NCBI RefSeq assembly: GCF_022095675.1
Contig: NZ_JAHYSG010000179.1
Span: forward strand, 1-16,239
DNA length: 16,239 nt
Reading direction: 5' to 3'
Origin: Dactylosporangium sp. AC04546
Lineage (GTDB): Bacteria; Actinomycetota; Actinomycetes; Mycobacteriales; Micromonosporaceae
This document shows, piece by piece, positions 7,489 through 15,028 of this stretch. The notes below the pieces were generated by a model. It saw only the letters and a list, made by a program, of their open reading frames with translations, was not told the origin of the DNA and did not search any database. The translations under genes and the position numbers were made by a program. Position 1 is the first letter of the stretch, and each line of letters begins with the position of its first letter.

Positions 7489-8715
7489 TCAGGTCAGCGC
7501 CGCTACCTGCGGGCCGTGGCCCGGGGCGACGGAGCCCTGCAGGACCAGCGCGGCGCCGCCGATGGCGGCTGAGTCGCGGGGGTTGCTCGACAGGTCGACG
7601 TGGACGCCGTGGACGTCCCGCGCGAAGGCCCGCTCGGCCAGGCGGCGGCGGATCTCCGTGACGTAGATCGAGCCGGCGACCGCGAAGCCCGGGCCGGCCA
7701 GGACCAGCGTGTCCAGGTCCCACAGGTTGGCCAGGGTGACCGCGCCCTCGGCGAGCAGGGCGGCCGACTCGTCGATGAAGCGGCGGGCCTCGGCGTCGCC
7801 GTAGATGGCGGCGCGCGCCAGGACGTCGAAGGCCCGCGCGTCCGGGTCGTCACGGTGGATGCGCAGGCGGGCGGCCAGGCCGCGGGTGGCCCGGGCGCGG
7901 GCGACGAGCCGGTGCGGGGCGGCGTACTGCTCCAGGCAGCCGCGGCTGCCGCAGTGGCAGGGCTCGCCGTCGCGGACGACGGTGAGGTGGCCGATCTTGC
8001 CGGCGTTGGAGCTGGCGCCGCGGTGCAGGGCGCCGTCGAGCACGACGCCCGAGCCGATGCCCGAGTTCATGTACAGGCAGCCGAACGTGCGCTCGCGGGA
8101 GATCTGGCGGCCCCAGAACTCGCCGATCGTGGCCGCGGCGGCGTCCGTGTCGACGAGCACCGGCACGCCGAGCCGGCCGGTGAGGGCGTGGGCCAGGTCG
8201 AGGTCGGGCTGCGGCGGCAGGCCCGGCAACGCCAGGAACCGGCCCCGCGCCACGTTCACCGGGCCCGGCCCCACCACGGCCATGCCGGCCACGCTCTGCG
8301 GGGGCAGGCCCAGGCCGTCGGTCACGTCGCGGTACAACGTGGCAAGCCGGTCCACCACGGACCCCGGCCGGCCGTCGGCCGGGCCCGCGACAAGCTGCCG
8401 CCCGACCGTGCCGCCGCGGGTGTCGGTCACGACGCAGGTGAGGGTGTCGGCACCGACGTGGATGCCGACGCCGTACGCGGCCCGGGAGTTGATGACGAGC
8501 ATGGTGCGCGGCTTGCCGCGCGTCGCGACCGTGTCGCCGGTCTCGCGCACGACGCCGTCGTCGATCAGGCGGCGCACGATGTTCGAGATCGTCGGCTGGG
8601 TCAGCCCGGTGGCCTTGACCAGCTCGACCCGGCTGATCGGCCCGGACGAGCGGATGAGGTCGACGATGAGCGCACGGCTGCCGGGCCCCGCGGCCGCCGC
8701 CTCCCGTCGTGCCAC
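7489..8715 (-). CDS. ROK-family transcriptional repressor (XylR/NagC type)
   Basis: ROK repressors sense sugars or sugar phosphates and release their operators on binding. The 408-residue protein has an N-terminal winged helix-turn-helix (about 12-65, recognition helix near TQPTISNIVRRL), followed by a ROK sugar-kinase-like domain. The zinc signature is complete: H243 in GKIGHL, then C253, C255 and C260 in CHCGSRGCLE. The phosphate-binding DxGGT loop is degenerate (HVGADT), as expected of a regulator and not a kinase; the aspartate of the catalytic-type loop (D191, in DTDAAAA) is retained. The start is GTG 8715, preceded by GAGGTG. The gene reads toward the glycosidase operon, 376 nt upstream of it, and is the obvious candidate to bind the AT-rich elements at 7302 and 11548. 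An imperfect inverted repeat in its own promoter region suggests autoregulation. Confidence 0.92.
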   Translation of the reverse strand: MARREAAAAGPGSRALIVDLIRSSGPISRVELVKATGLTQPTISNIVRRLIDDGVVRETGDTVATRGKPRTMLVINSRAAYGVGIHVGADTLTCVVTDTRGGTVGRQLVAGPADGRPGSVVDRLATLYRDVTDGLGLPPQSVAGMAVVGPGPVNVARGRFLALPGLPPQPDLDLAHALTGRLGVPVLVDTDAAAATIGEFWGRQISRERTFGCLYMNSGIGSGVVLDGALHRGASSNAGKIGHLTVVRDGEPCHCGSRGCLEQYAAPHRLVARARATRGLAARLRIHRDDPDARAFDVLARAAIYGDAEARRFIDESAALLAEGAVTLANLWDLDTLVLAGPGFAVAGSIYVTEIRRRLAERAFARDVHGVHVDLSSNPRDSAAIGGAALVLQGSVAPGHGPQVAALT

Positions 8716-8730
8716 CGTCGCCCACCTCTC

Positions 8731-8773
8731 GTCTCGCCGTACGCTGTCGCACGACTACGGTACGGGACGAGAC
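8731..8773. promoter_or_regulatory. imperfect inverted repeat upstream of the ROK gene
   Basis: GTCTCGCCGTAC (8731-8742) is mirrored by GTACGGGACGAGAC (8760-8773) with a two-base bulge. It lies 16 nt upstream of the GTG start of the repressor. It is GC-rich and unlike the AT-rich elements, so if it is an operator it would serve a different protein or only RNA structure. Confidence 0.35.
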
Positions 8774-8779
8774 TAGCGG

Positions 8780-8802
8780 CGCCGACCCATGCCGGGTCGG
8801 CG
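8780..8802 (+). other. strong hairpin followed by a short T-run, upstream of tnpB
   Basis: CGCCGACCC and GGGTCGGCG form a perfect 9-bp stem around a 5-nt loop, and TTTT follows at 8810-8813. In the plus direction it looks like an intrinsic terminator, yet no plus-strand gene ends here. It lies 39 nt before the tnpB start, so it could be a subterminal hairpin of the insertion element's left end, or a block to read-through between the divergent ROK and tnpB genes. Confidence 0.5.
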
Positions 8803-8840
8803 GGAGTGCTTTTGTCGCACCCGCCTGGTAGTGATGGCGT

Positions 8841-10310
8841 ATGCCACGCCGTCGTGACGCGAACGCAGATCGGGTGGTGCACCGCACCGCTCGGATCGGC
8901 TTGCGGCTGACCCGGGCGCAGCAGGACCGCTGCTTCGGGCTGTTGCGCTCGGCGGGCGACGTGTGGGCTTGTGTGCTCGAGCTCAACGCGTGGCGGCGCC
9001 AGCGACGGGACACGCCTCTGGCCTCGTATCAGGAGTTGTGCCGGGAGCTGGCGAACGCGGGTCCGGGCACATTCGGAGAGCTGAGCAGCGTCGCCGCACG
9101 GTCAGTGCTGCGCCGCTATGCCGATGCGTGGTTTGCGGCGGCGAAACGCCGGCGCAGCGGTGACAGCGCCGCAAGGTTTCCGCGACGACGGCGCAGGTTC
9201 ATGCCGGTGCGCTGGCACTACGGCACCTTCACCCTGGTCGGGCGTCGGCTTCGCCTTCCGGCTGCGGCAGGATGTGCGCCGGTGCGGCTCCGTCTGGACC
9301 GGGACGTGCCATATCCGCCTGAGCAGGTGCGATCCGTAACGCTGCTCACCGACGTCGGCCGCTTGTGGCTCGAGGTCACCGCCGAGGTACCCGTCGCCAC
9401 ATATCCCGATGGCGCCGGCCCGGACACCGCTCGATCGGCCGGGATCGACCTGGGAATCATCCACCCGTTTGCGGCGGCTGGGCCGGAAGGACAAGGCTTG
9501 CTCGTATCGGGGCGGGCGATCCGGGCCGAACATCGGATGCACCTGGCCGACACCAAGAGTCGCAACCGCGCGGTATCCGCCCGGACACCCAAGGCCGGGC
9601 AGCGTGGGTCACGACGGTGGCGGCAGTACCGCCGACGCGCCCGGCTCGTCGAAGGCCGGCACCGCCGCCGGGTCCGCCAGGCCCAACACGAGGCCGCACG
9701 GACCGTCATCGCCTGGGCCTTGCAGCATCGGATCGGCACTCTCACCGTCGGCGACCCGCGCGGCGTCCTGCAGCTGGATGCCGGACGGCGGCACAACCTC
9801 CGTCTCCGTCAATGGCAGGTCGGGCGCGCCATCGCCGTGCTTCGCGACAAGGCCGCACTCGCCGGCATCACCCTGCGGCTCGTCGACGAGCGCGGCACCT
9901 CCTCCAGATGCCCCGCGTGCCAGCACCGCGTCCGGAAACCGGCCGGGCGGACCATGACCTGCACCAACTGCCAGACCATCGGGCACCGTGACCTGTTCGC
10001 GGCCGCCAACATCGCTGCTCGCACCGTCATCGGAACGAGCGACGGATCTCACGCCACGGCGGCACCCATCGTGCCGACCGTGATAACGCACCGTCGAGCC
10101 GGACGGCATCTTCCTGGTGTCGGACCGTCCCGGCGTGACCCGCGCCGCCAACCGCCCCATCGTGGCGAGGCGACGGTACAAGGGTCGGTTGGCCGGCTGA
10201 GGCCCGCCCCACCATCTACTACGGTGACGGGGAGTCGCTCGACCGCCTCACGCGGCGAGGAATCGCGACACGCTCACCAACTTGGTGAGACTTCGCGGTC
10301 ACAGCACTAG
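8841..10310 (+). CDS. tnpB: TnpB (IS200/IS605-type OrfB), solitary, non-canonical RuvC-II
   Basis: TnpB proteins are RNA-guided RuvC nucleases that help IS200/IS605 and IS607 elements persist. The 489-residue product has the OrfB N-terminal helical and wedge part (about 10-190), RuvC-I as GIDLGIIHPF (D203), a zinc ribbon with C357, C360, C374 and C377, and RuvC-III as GHRDLFAAAN (D384). The place of the usual RuvC-II glutamate reads TVGDPRGV, with D305 instead of Glu. E350 in the following strand (VDERGTSS) might compensate; this is inference. The tail of about 95 residues after RuvC-III is Arg/Pro-rich and probably overlaps guide-RNA scaffold sequence. No tnpA transposase gene is present. 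ATG 8841 has only a weak Shine-Dalgarno; a nearby ATG at 8834 hits a stop at once. It is inserted between the ROK and LacI-like genes. Confidence 0.88.
   Translation: MPRRRDANADRVVHRTARIGLRLTRAQQDRCFGLLRSAGDVWACVLELNAWRRQRRDTPLASYQELCRELANAGPGTFGELSSVAARSVLRRYADAWFAAAKRRRSGDSAARFPRRRRRFMPVRWHYGTFTLVGRRLRLPAAAGCAPVRLRLDRDVPYPPEQVRSVTLLTDVGRLWLEVTAEVPVATYPDGAGPDTARSAGIDLGIIHPFAAAGPEGQGLLVSGRAIRAEHRMHLADTKSRNRAVSARTPKAGQRGSRRWRQYRRRARLVEGRHRRRVRQAQHEAARTVIAWALQHRIGTLTVGDPRGVLQLDAGRRHNLRLRQWQVGRAIAVLRDKAALAGITLRLVDERGTSSRCPACQHRVRKPAGRTMTCTNCQTIGHRDLFAAANIAARTVIGTSDGSHATAAPIVPTVITHRRAGRHLPGVGPSRRDPRRQPPHRGEATVQGSVGRLRPAPPSTTVTGSRSTASRGEESRHAHQLGETSRSQH
10273..10289. promoter_or_regulatory. perfect 17-bp palindrome upstream of the LacI-like gene
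   Basis: CTCACCAA-C-TTGGTGAG is a perfect dyad with a single central base, 38 nt before ATG 10328 and within the last codons of tnpB. The one-base centre leaves no loop, which favours a protein operator over an RNA hairpin. LacI-family autoregulation would be the usual reading, but the adjacent LacI-like protein has no DNA-binding domain. Confidence 0.5.
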
Positions 10311-10327
10311 ACGATTTCGGAGGGACC

Positions 10328-11173
10328 ATGGCGACAGCAGCGCCCAGGCCGGGGACGCCGGTCGGCCTCGCTCTGGTCCGTGACGCCGAGGTCCTCGGCG
10401 CGGAGCCGTTCTTCCACGAGTTCATCGCCGGCATCGAGCGCATCCTGGTGCCGTTGGGTGTGCCGGTACTGCTGCAGGTCGTCGCCACCGTCGCCCAGGC
10501 CGCCGACCGGATGCGCGCCTGGGCCCAGCACGGCGTGGTCCAGGGCATGATCCTCATCGACCTGCTGCCCGACGACGAACGCGTCGCGCTGGTCCGCCGG
10601 CTGCGCATGCCGACGGTCGTCATCGGCGACCCGGTCACGGCCGGCGGCCTGCCGACGGTGTGGACCCAGGATGACGTGGCGATGCGCGACGTGGTGTCGG
10701 CCCTCGTCGCCGGCGGCCACGAGCACCTGGGCCACGTCGGCGGCCCGGCCCAGATGGCGCACACGATCATCCGCCGCCGCACCTTCGAGACGGCCGCCGC
10801 ATCGCTCGGCGCTCGCACGACGTCCTTCGAGGGCGACTACTCGGAGGCCGCCGGCGTCCGCGCGGTGGCCGACCTGGCCGCCCTGGCCCGCCGCCCCACG
10901 GCCCTGGTCTTCGACAACGACGTGATGGCCCTGGGCGCCCTGCACCAGGCGGCCCGCCTGGGCCTGGCGGTGCCGGACGACCTGTCCCTGGTCGCGTGGG
11001 ACGACTCGGCGCTGTGCCAGCTGGCCGCTCCCCCGCTGACGGCGGTGAGCCACGACGTCCAGGAGCTCGGCGAGCTGGTCGGCCACACCCTCGCGGACGC
11101 CCTGGCGGGCGCACCGACTGGCGTGGTCAACGCCCCACCGGCCCGCCTGACGATCCGCGGCTCCAGCCGCTAA
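10328..11173 (+). CDS. LacI/GalR-type sugar-binding domain protein lacking the HTH
   Basis: The 281-residue product is the effector-binding half of a LacI/GalR regulator and shows the family's landmarks: PFFHEFIAGIER near the start, GHEHLGHVGGP in the middle, TALVFDNDVMALGAL and VPDDLSLVAWDDS, then PPLTAVSHDVQELG. The usual N-terminal helix-turn-helix and hinge of about 60 residues are missing. The frame upstream is blocked by a stop at 10286-10288, and nothing like an HTH occurs in the other frames there. The start is well supported by GGAGG 5 nt before ATG 10328. It might be a remnant cut by the adjacent tnpB element, an anti-repressor that dimerises with a complete paralogue, or a sugar sensor. 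It precedes the sugar ABC operon but is separated from it by 731 nt. Confidence 0.85.
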   Translation: MATAAPRPGTPVGLALVRDAEVLGAEPFFHEFIAGIERILVPLGVPVLLQVVATVAQAADRMRAWAQHGVVQGMILIDLLPDDERVALVRRLRMPTVVIGDPVTAGGLPTVWTQDDVAMRDVVSALVAGGHEHLGHVGGPAQMAHTIIRRRTFETAAASLGARTTSFEGDYSEAAGVRAVADLAALARRPTALVFDNDVMALGALHQAARLGLAVPDDLSLVAWDDSALCQLAAPPLTAVSHDVQELGELVGHTLADALAGAPTGVVNAPPARLTIRGSSR

Positions 11174-11268
11174 CTCACCAGAGCCTCCAGCCCAGCCACC
11201 GCCGCACCTGGGCCGGAGGCGCGGGCACGGGGTTTGGGGCGCGGCAGTGCCTGGGCTGACGGCGCAGG

Positions 11269-11483
11269 CTCAGGCTCGGGGCTCAGGCTCGGGGCTCAGG
11301 CTCGGGGCTCAGGCGCGCGGCGCGGGCTGAAGTCGCGGGCTGAAGTCGCGGGGCGCAGGCCGCGGGGTGCAGGCGTGGGGCGCAGGCGCGCGGCGCAGGC
11401 CGCGGCTGGAGGCGCGGGCTGGAGGCGCGGGCTGGAGGCGCGGGCTGGAGGCGCGGGCTGGAGGCGCGGGCTGGAGGCGTCGA
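11269..11483 (+). repeat. 13-nt minisatellite array between the LacI-like gene and the ABC operon
   Basis: About 16 units of 13 nt fall into sub-blocks: CTCAGGCTCGGGG three times (11269-11307), CTGAAGTCGCGGG twice (11327-11352), several variants with core GCAGGC, then CTGGAGGCGCGGG five times perfectly (11406-11470) plus a partial copy. A 13-nt period cannot be coding without frame drift, so the open frames across it are incidental. The plus strand is strongly G-rich. The 11174-11268 stretch before it shows no gene. Confidence 0.93.
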
Positions 11484-11547
11484 GCCCAACTCCGCACTAC
11501 CCGGCTGCCGACACAACGCCGCCTTAGGCTCGTCGCGACCAGCTCTT

Positions 11548-11576
11548 TCATAGATTACTAATCTTTGTTATTGACT
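11548..11576 (+). promoter_or_regulatory. AT-rich palindromic operator and possible -35 for the sugar ABC operon
   Basis: TCATAGATTACTAATCTTTG (11548-11567) contains the perfect dyad AGATTA-C-TAATCT (11552-11564). Its ends match the element at 7302-7317 if a 4-nt insertion is allowed. TTGACT (11571-11576) is a good -35 hexamer directly downstream, but no convincing -10 lies 16-18 nt beyond it, so the promoter position is open. The site is about 340 nt upstream of the binding-protein gene. Confidence 0.5.
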
Positions 11577-11904
11577 TCAGCAAAACGGTCGAGGAAGCTG
11601 TCAGGCGAGCAAGGGCCGACAGCGAAGGCACGAGCGAGCAACACCCGAACCAGGCACCGAACAAGCCAGCACCGCCGAGAGCAAGCCAGCGGCACCGCCG
11701 ATGCAGGCGGCGCCCGAAAGCAAGCTGCGCCAACGGCAGAACACCGCCAAGCAGAGCGCCCCGTGCACCCCCGCGGCGCGCCGTCCCGGGTCACACCCTG
11801 CCCGGATCACGCCCCACATGCACCAGCGTCGATCGCCCGTGATCGGCGCCGCCGCATGCTGCCCTGCCCCTGACACCACCACGCGAAGAAGTTGAGGAAG
11901 ACCT
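11577..11904 (+). other. long leader before the ABC operon, no gene recognised
   Basis: These 328 nt separate the AT-rich site from the binding-protein start. The first half (about 11580-11720) is rich in A and purines, with recurring GAGCAA and AAGCCAGC words, unlike the coding DNA nearby. A small hairpin-forming pair, CGATC and GATCG, flanks 11837-11842. Open frames on both strands here look like composition artefacts. I recognise no riboswitch class. Confidence 0.5.
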
Positions 11905-13212
11905 ATGGACCACCGCACCAGGCCGCGGTCCTTGCGTACCGTGGCCGCCTTCGTTGTCAGCGCCCTCGCACTCGCCCCCGCCCTCGTCGCCTGCGGCGGC
12001 GACGACGGCGCGGCGAGCAGCGACTCCATCGACGTCGTCACCCGCTGGTCGGCCGGCAACTCGGCCGCCGCCGCCCAGAACCGGGTCTTCCAGGCGTTCA
12101 CCGCCGAGACCGGGATCAAGGTCAACGTCACCGAGGGGCTCGAGACCATCGACGACCAGGTCGAGAACGCCGTCGCGGCCGGCAAGTCGCCCGACGTCGT
12201 CATCGTCAACCTGTTCGACAAGACCCTCGGCTGGCTCGACGCCGGCGTCACCGTGCCCGCCGACCAGTACGTCAAGGACTGGGGACTGGACGGCAAGCTC
12301 AAGCCCGCGGCGCTGGACGAGTGGCGGGTCGGCGGGGCCGCCGGCGGCCAGCTGCAGGGGCTGCCGTTCTCCGGGTTCAGCTGGCCGCTCTGGTACAACA
12401 GCGACCTGCTCAAGCAGGCCGGCGTCGACAAGATCCCGGCGACGACCGACGAGCTCATCGCCGCGGCGGGCAAGCTGCGCGCCGCGAACATCGGGCCGCT
12501 CGTGGTCGGCGGCAACGACTGGACCGGGCAGAAGCTCTTCTACCAGATCGCCCAGTCGTACACCGACGCCAAGACCATGCAGCAGGTCATGCAGAAGGGC
12601 GGCTACTGCAGTACTGAGAAGGTCCTCGACGGCATCAAGCTGTTCACCCAGCTGCGCGACGCGGGCGTGTTCGTCGACAACGCCGCCGGGCTCATCGCCG
12701 ACGGCATGTACGCCGCGTACTACTCGGGCAAGGCCGCGATCATGCCGGCCGGCTCGTGGGCGTACACCGAGTCGACGGCGGCGGGCACCGGCATCGACAA
12801 GCGCACGACGCTGGGCGGCTTCCCCGTGCCGAGCGGCTCGACGTTCAAGAAGCCGGTGGCGTACCGCGGCTTCACGGGCGTCGGCTTCATGATCACCAAG
12901 CGGGGCGCCGAGCCGGGCCGGATCGACAACGTGCGCAAGCTGGTGACGAAGTTCTACGCCGACACGGCGGTCGGCGACTTCGTCAAGGACTCCGGCATCC
13001 TGCCGCCGACCACGGGTGACTTCGCCTCGTACGCCACCAACCCGCTGCTGTCGCAGTCGCTCGGCCTCGACAGCACCGTGGACTACGCCGTGCTGCCCGA
13101 CGTCTGGATCGGCGCCGCGTCGGACCGGATCATCCAGGTCCTGACGGGCGCCTACGGCAAGTCGACGCCGCAGCAGATCTGCGCCGGCCTCGACACAGCA
13201 ACCAAGGGCTGA
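11905..13212 (+). CDS. sugar ABC transporter substrate-binding lipoprotein (SBP family 1)
   Basis: This protein captures the imported saccharide outside the membrane and delivers it to the two permeases. The 435-residue protein has a lipoprotein signal ending in the lipobox LVAC with C30 as the lipidated residue. The mature part begins with the typical strand DVVTRWSAGN, and the family-1 hallmark LPFSGFSWPLWYNSDLLKQAG lies in the first third. The start is supported by GAGGAAG upstream of ATG 11905. Length and layout are normal for the oligosaccharide-binding class. The substrate is not readable from the sequence; the downstream beta-mannosidase suggests a mannose-containing or related oligosaccharide. 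It is first in the operon, separated from the permease gene by a strong hairpin. Confidence 0.93.
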   Translation: MDHRTRPRSLRTVAAFVVSALALAPALVACGGDDGAASSDSIDVVTRWSAGNSAAAAQNRVFQAFTAETGIKVNVTEGLETIDDQVENAVAAGKSPDVVIVNLFDKTLGWLDAGVTVPADQYVKDWGLDGKLKPAALDEWRVGGAAGGQLQGLPFSGFSWPLWYNSDLLKQAGVDKIPATTDELIAAAGKLRAANIGPLVVGGNDWTGQKLFYQIAQSYTDAKTMQQVMQKGGYCSTEKVLDGIKLFTQLRDAGVFVDNAAGLIADGMYAAYYSGKAAIMPAGSWAYTESTAAGTGIDKRTTLGGFPVPSGSTFKKPVAYRGFTGVGFMITKRGAEPGRIDNVRKLVTKFYADTAVGDFVKDSGILPPTTGDFASYATNPLLSQSLGLDSTVDYAVLPDVWIGAASDRIIQVLTGAYGKSTPQQICAGLDTATKG

Positions 13213-13222
13213 CACCGAAGAA

Positions 13223-13251
13223 GCGGGGGCCGCACGACACGCGGCCCCCGC
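13223..13251 (+). terminator. hairpin between binding-protein and permease genes
   Basis: GCGGGGGCCGC (13223-13233) pairs perfectly with 13241-13251 around a 7-nt loop. It starts 10 nt after the binding-protein stop, with no U-tract behind it. Such intercistronic hairpins commonly protect the upstream message or terminate partially, giving more binding protein than permease. The next start follows 17 nt later. Confidence 0.65.
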
Positions 13252-13268
13252 AACAGCGAAGGAAAACG

Positions 13269-14204
13269 ATGTCATCCACCAGCACCCTCGCCCGCCCCGC
13301 CGCAACACGATCGCCCGCCAGAAGGCGAAGACACCACCCGTCCCGCGTCCTGTGGCTGACCGTCCCGTCCCTGGTGTGGTTCGCCGTCTTCGCCGTCGGC
13401 CCGCTCGCCGCGATGTTCGTCATCGCCACCCTGCGGTGGAAGGGCCTGCTGTACGAGCCCCAGTACACCGGCACCGAGAACCTCCGCAAGGTCTTCGCCG
13501 ACCCGGTGTTCTACGACGCCGTGCGCAACAGCGCCGTCCAGGTCGCCGTCGTCATCCCGGTGATGATCCCGCTCGCGTTCATGCTGGGGTACCACCTGCA
13601 CACCAGGCCCCGCGGCTACCGCGTGCTGTCGGTGCTGTACTTCTCCCCCGGGCTCATCTCGATCTCCGTCACCGGCATGATCTTCTACGGCGTGCTGTCC
13701 CCGGACGGCGGCGTGAACGGCGCGCTGCGCGCGGCCGGGCTCGACGCGCTGGTCACGCCGTGGCTCGCCGACCCGGCCACGGCGCTGCCGAGCCTCATCG
13801 CCATCGATCTCTGGCGCGGTGTCGGCTGGACCGCGGTGCTGTTCGCCGCCCGCCTGGCCAGCCTGCCGGCCGACGTGATCGAGGCGGCCCGCATCGACGG
13901 CGCCGGGCGCCTGCGGGTCATGTGGCAGATCGCGTTCCCGATGGTCAAGGACTACGTGCGAACGCTCACGATGCTGCAGTACCTCTGGACGCTCTTCACC
14001 TCGGCCGCCCTCATCCTGCTGCTGACCAAGGGCGGGCCCGGCACGTCGTCGACGACGCTGTCGTACCTGGTGTACGCGAAGGCGTTCGCCCAGCGCGACC
14101 TCGGCTACAGCCAGGTGGTCGGCGTCGTCCTGCTCGTCCTCGGCATCGCCGGGATGGCCCTCATCCGCACCCTGCTGCGCAGTTCTCTGGAGCACAACCG
14201 ATGA
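13269..14204 (+). CDS. sugar ABC transporter permease (MalF type)
   Basis: This is one of the two membrane subunits of a carbohydrate-uptake CUT1-type importer. The 311-residue protein has a basic cytoplasmic N-terminus (to about residue 26), then six hydrophobic segments starting at [17 protein letters not shown]. The cytoplasmic EAA loop that contacts the ATPase is [20 protein letters not shown] (205-224), close to consensus. The start ATG 13269 follows AAGGAAAA. Its stop overlaps the start of the next permease in ATGA (14201-14204), implying translational coupling. No ATPase gene is seen, so a shared MsiK-like ATPase elsewhere is likely. Confidence 0.94.
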   Translation: MSSTSTLARPAATRSPARRRRHHPSRVLWLTVPSLVWFAVFAVGPLAAMFVIATLRWKGLLYEPQYTGTENLRKVFADPVFYDAVRNSAVQVAVVIPVMIPLAFMLGYHLHTRPRGYRVLSVLYFSPGLISISVTGMIFYGVLSPDGGVNGALRAAGLDALVTPWLADPATALPSLIAIDLWRGVGWTAVLFAARLASLPADVIEAARIDGAGRLRVMWQIAFPMVKDYVRTLTMLQYLWTLFTSAALILLLTKGGPGTSSTTLSYLVYAKAFAQRDLGYSQVVGVVLLVLGIAGMALIRTLLRSSLEHNR

Positions 14205-15028
14205 CCGCCCACCGTCAGCGACACCCCGTCGCGACCATCCTGTCCTGGCTGTACGCGCTGCTGCTCGCCGCGCCGCTGTACTACCTCGCCGTGAGCGCCC
14301 TCAAGACCAACATCGAGATCTTCACCCGGCCGTTCGCGCTGCCGTCGCGCTGGCTGTGGGGCAACTTCGCCACCGCCTGGCGCTCCGCCGGGCTCGGGCA
14401 GGCGCTGGTCAACTCGCTGCTCGTCTCCGCCGTCGCGATCGCGCTGACGCTGACGCTCGCGGTACCGGCGGCGTATGCCCTCGCCCGTCAGGACAACCGC
14501 CTCGCGCGGGTCATCACCGGCGCGTTCTCCGCCGGGTTCCTGATCCCGCCGTTCGCGGCGCTGATCCCGACGGTCGTGCTGGCCATCAAGCTCGACCTGT
14601 TCTACACGCGCGAGTTCCAGATGCTGTTCCTGCCGGCCAGCGCACTGCCGCTCTCGGTACTGCTGCTGACCCAGTTCATGAAGACGGTGCCGCCGGCGCT
14701 GGTGGAGTCGGCCGCCCTCGACGGCGCCGGGCACTGGCGGCTGCTCGGCAGCGTGTACCTGCCCATCGCGATGCCCGGAGTGCTCAGCGTGACGATCCTG
14801 CAACTGCTCACCTTCTGGAACGAGTACCTGTTCTCCCTGACCATCACCGGCACCGCGCCGGGCGTGCGCACCGTGCAGGTGGCGCTGCCGACGCTCGTCT
14901 CCGACGCCACCAACTTCGGCGTGCTCACCGCCGGCACCGTGCTCACGCTGCTGCCGGTCTACGTCGCGTACGCCATCGCCAGCCGCCGCATGCAGGAGGC
15001 GCTCACCGCCGGGGCGGTCAAGGGATGA
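14201..15028 (+). CDS. sugar ABC transporter permease (MalG type)
   Basis: This is the second membrane subunit of the CUT1-type importer: 275 residues, six predicted membrane spans, the first at about residues 11-31. The EAA loop reads [20 protein letters not shown] (169-188), with the conserved Gly in place. The true start is ATG 14201, overlapping the previous stop. The open frame extends much further upstream, but only as a shadow of the first permease. Its own stop overlaps the next gene start in ATGA (15025-15028), so all three genes are coupled. Confidence 0.94.
   Translation: MTAHRQRHPVATILSWLYALLLAAPLYYLAVSALKTNIEIFTRPFALPSRWLWGNFATAWRSAGLGQALVNSLLVSAVAIALTLTLAVPAAYALARQDNRLARVITGAFSAGFLIPPFAALIPTVVLAIKLDLFYTREFQMLFLPASALPLSVLLLTQFMKTVPPALVESAALDGAGHWRLLGSVYLPIAMPGVLSVTILQLLTFWNEYLFSLTITGTAPGVRTVQVALPTLVSDATNFGVLTAGTVLTLLPVYVAYAIASRRMQEALTAGAVKG

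Noticed and set aside
11269..11310. G-quadruplex in the repeat array
   Set aside because: G4 runs are separated by 9-nt loops, longer than the usual limit; possible but weak.
11269..11483. CRISPR-like array
   Set aside because: Units of 13 nt are contiguous with no spacers, so this is a minisatellite.
11601..12515. Minus-strand 304-residue open frame over the leader and binding-protein gene
   Set aside because: No recognisable domain; it lies antisense to a confident lipoprotein gene.
13352..14200. Upstream extension of the second permease frame
   Set aside because: It is the shadow of the first permease; the ATGA overlap at 14201 and homology set the start.
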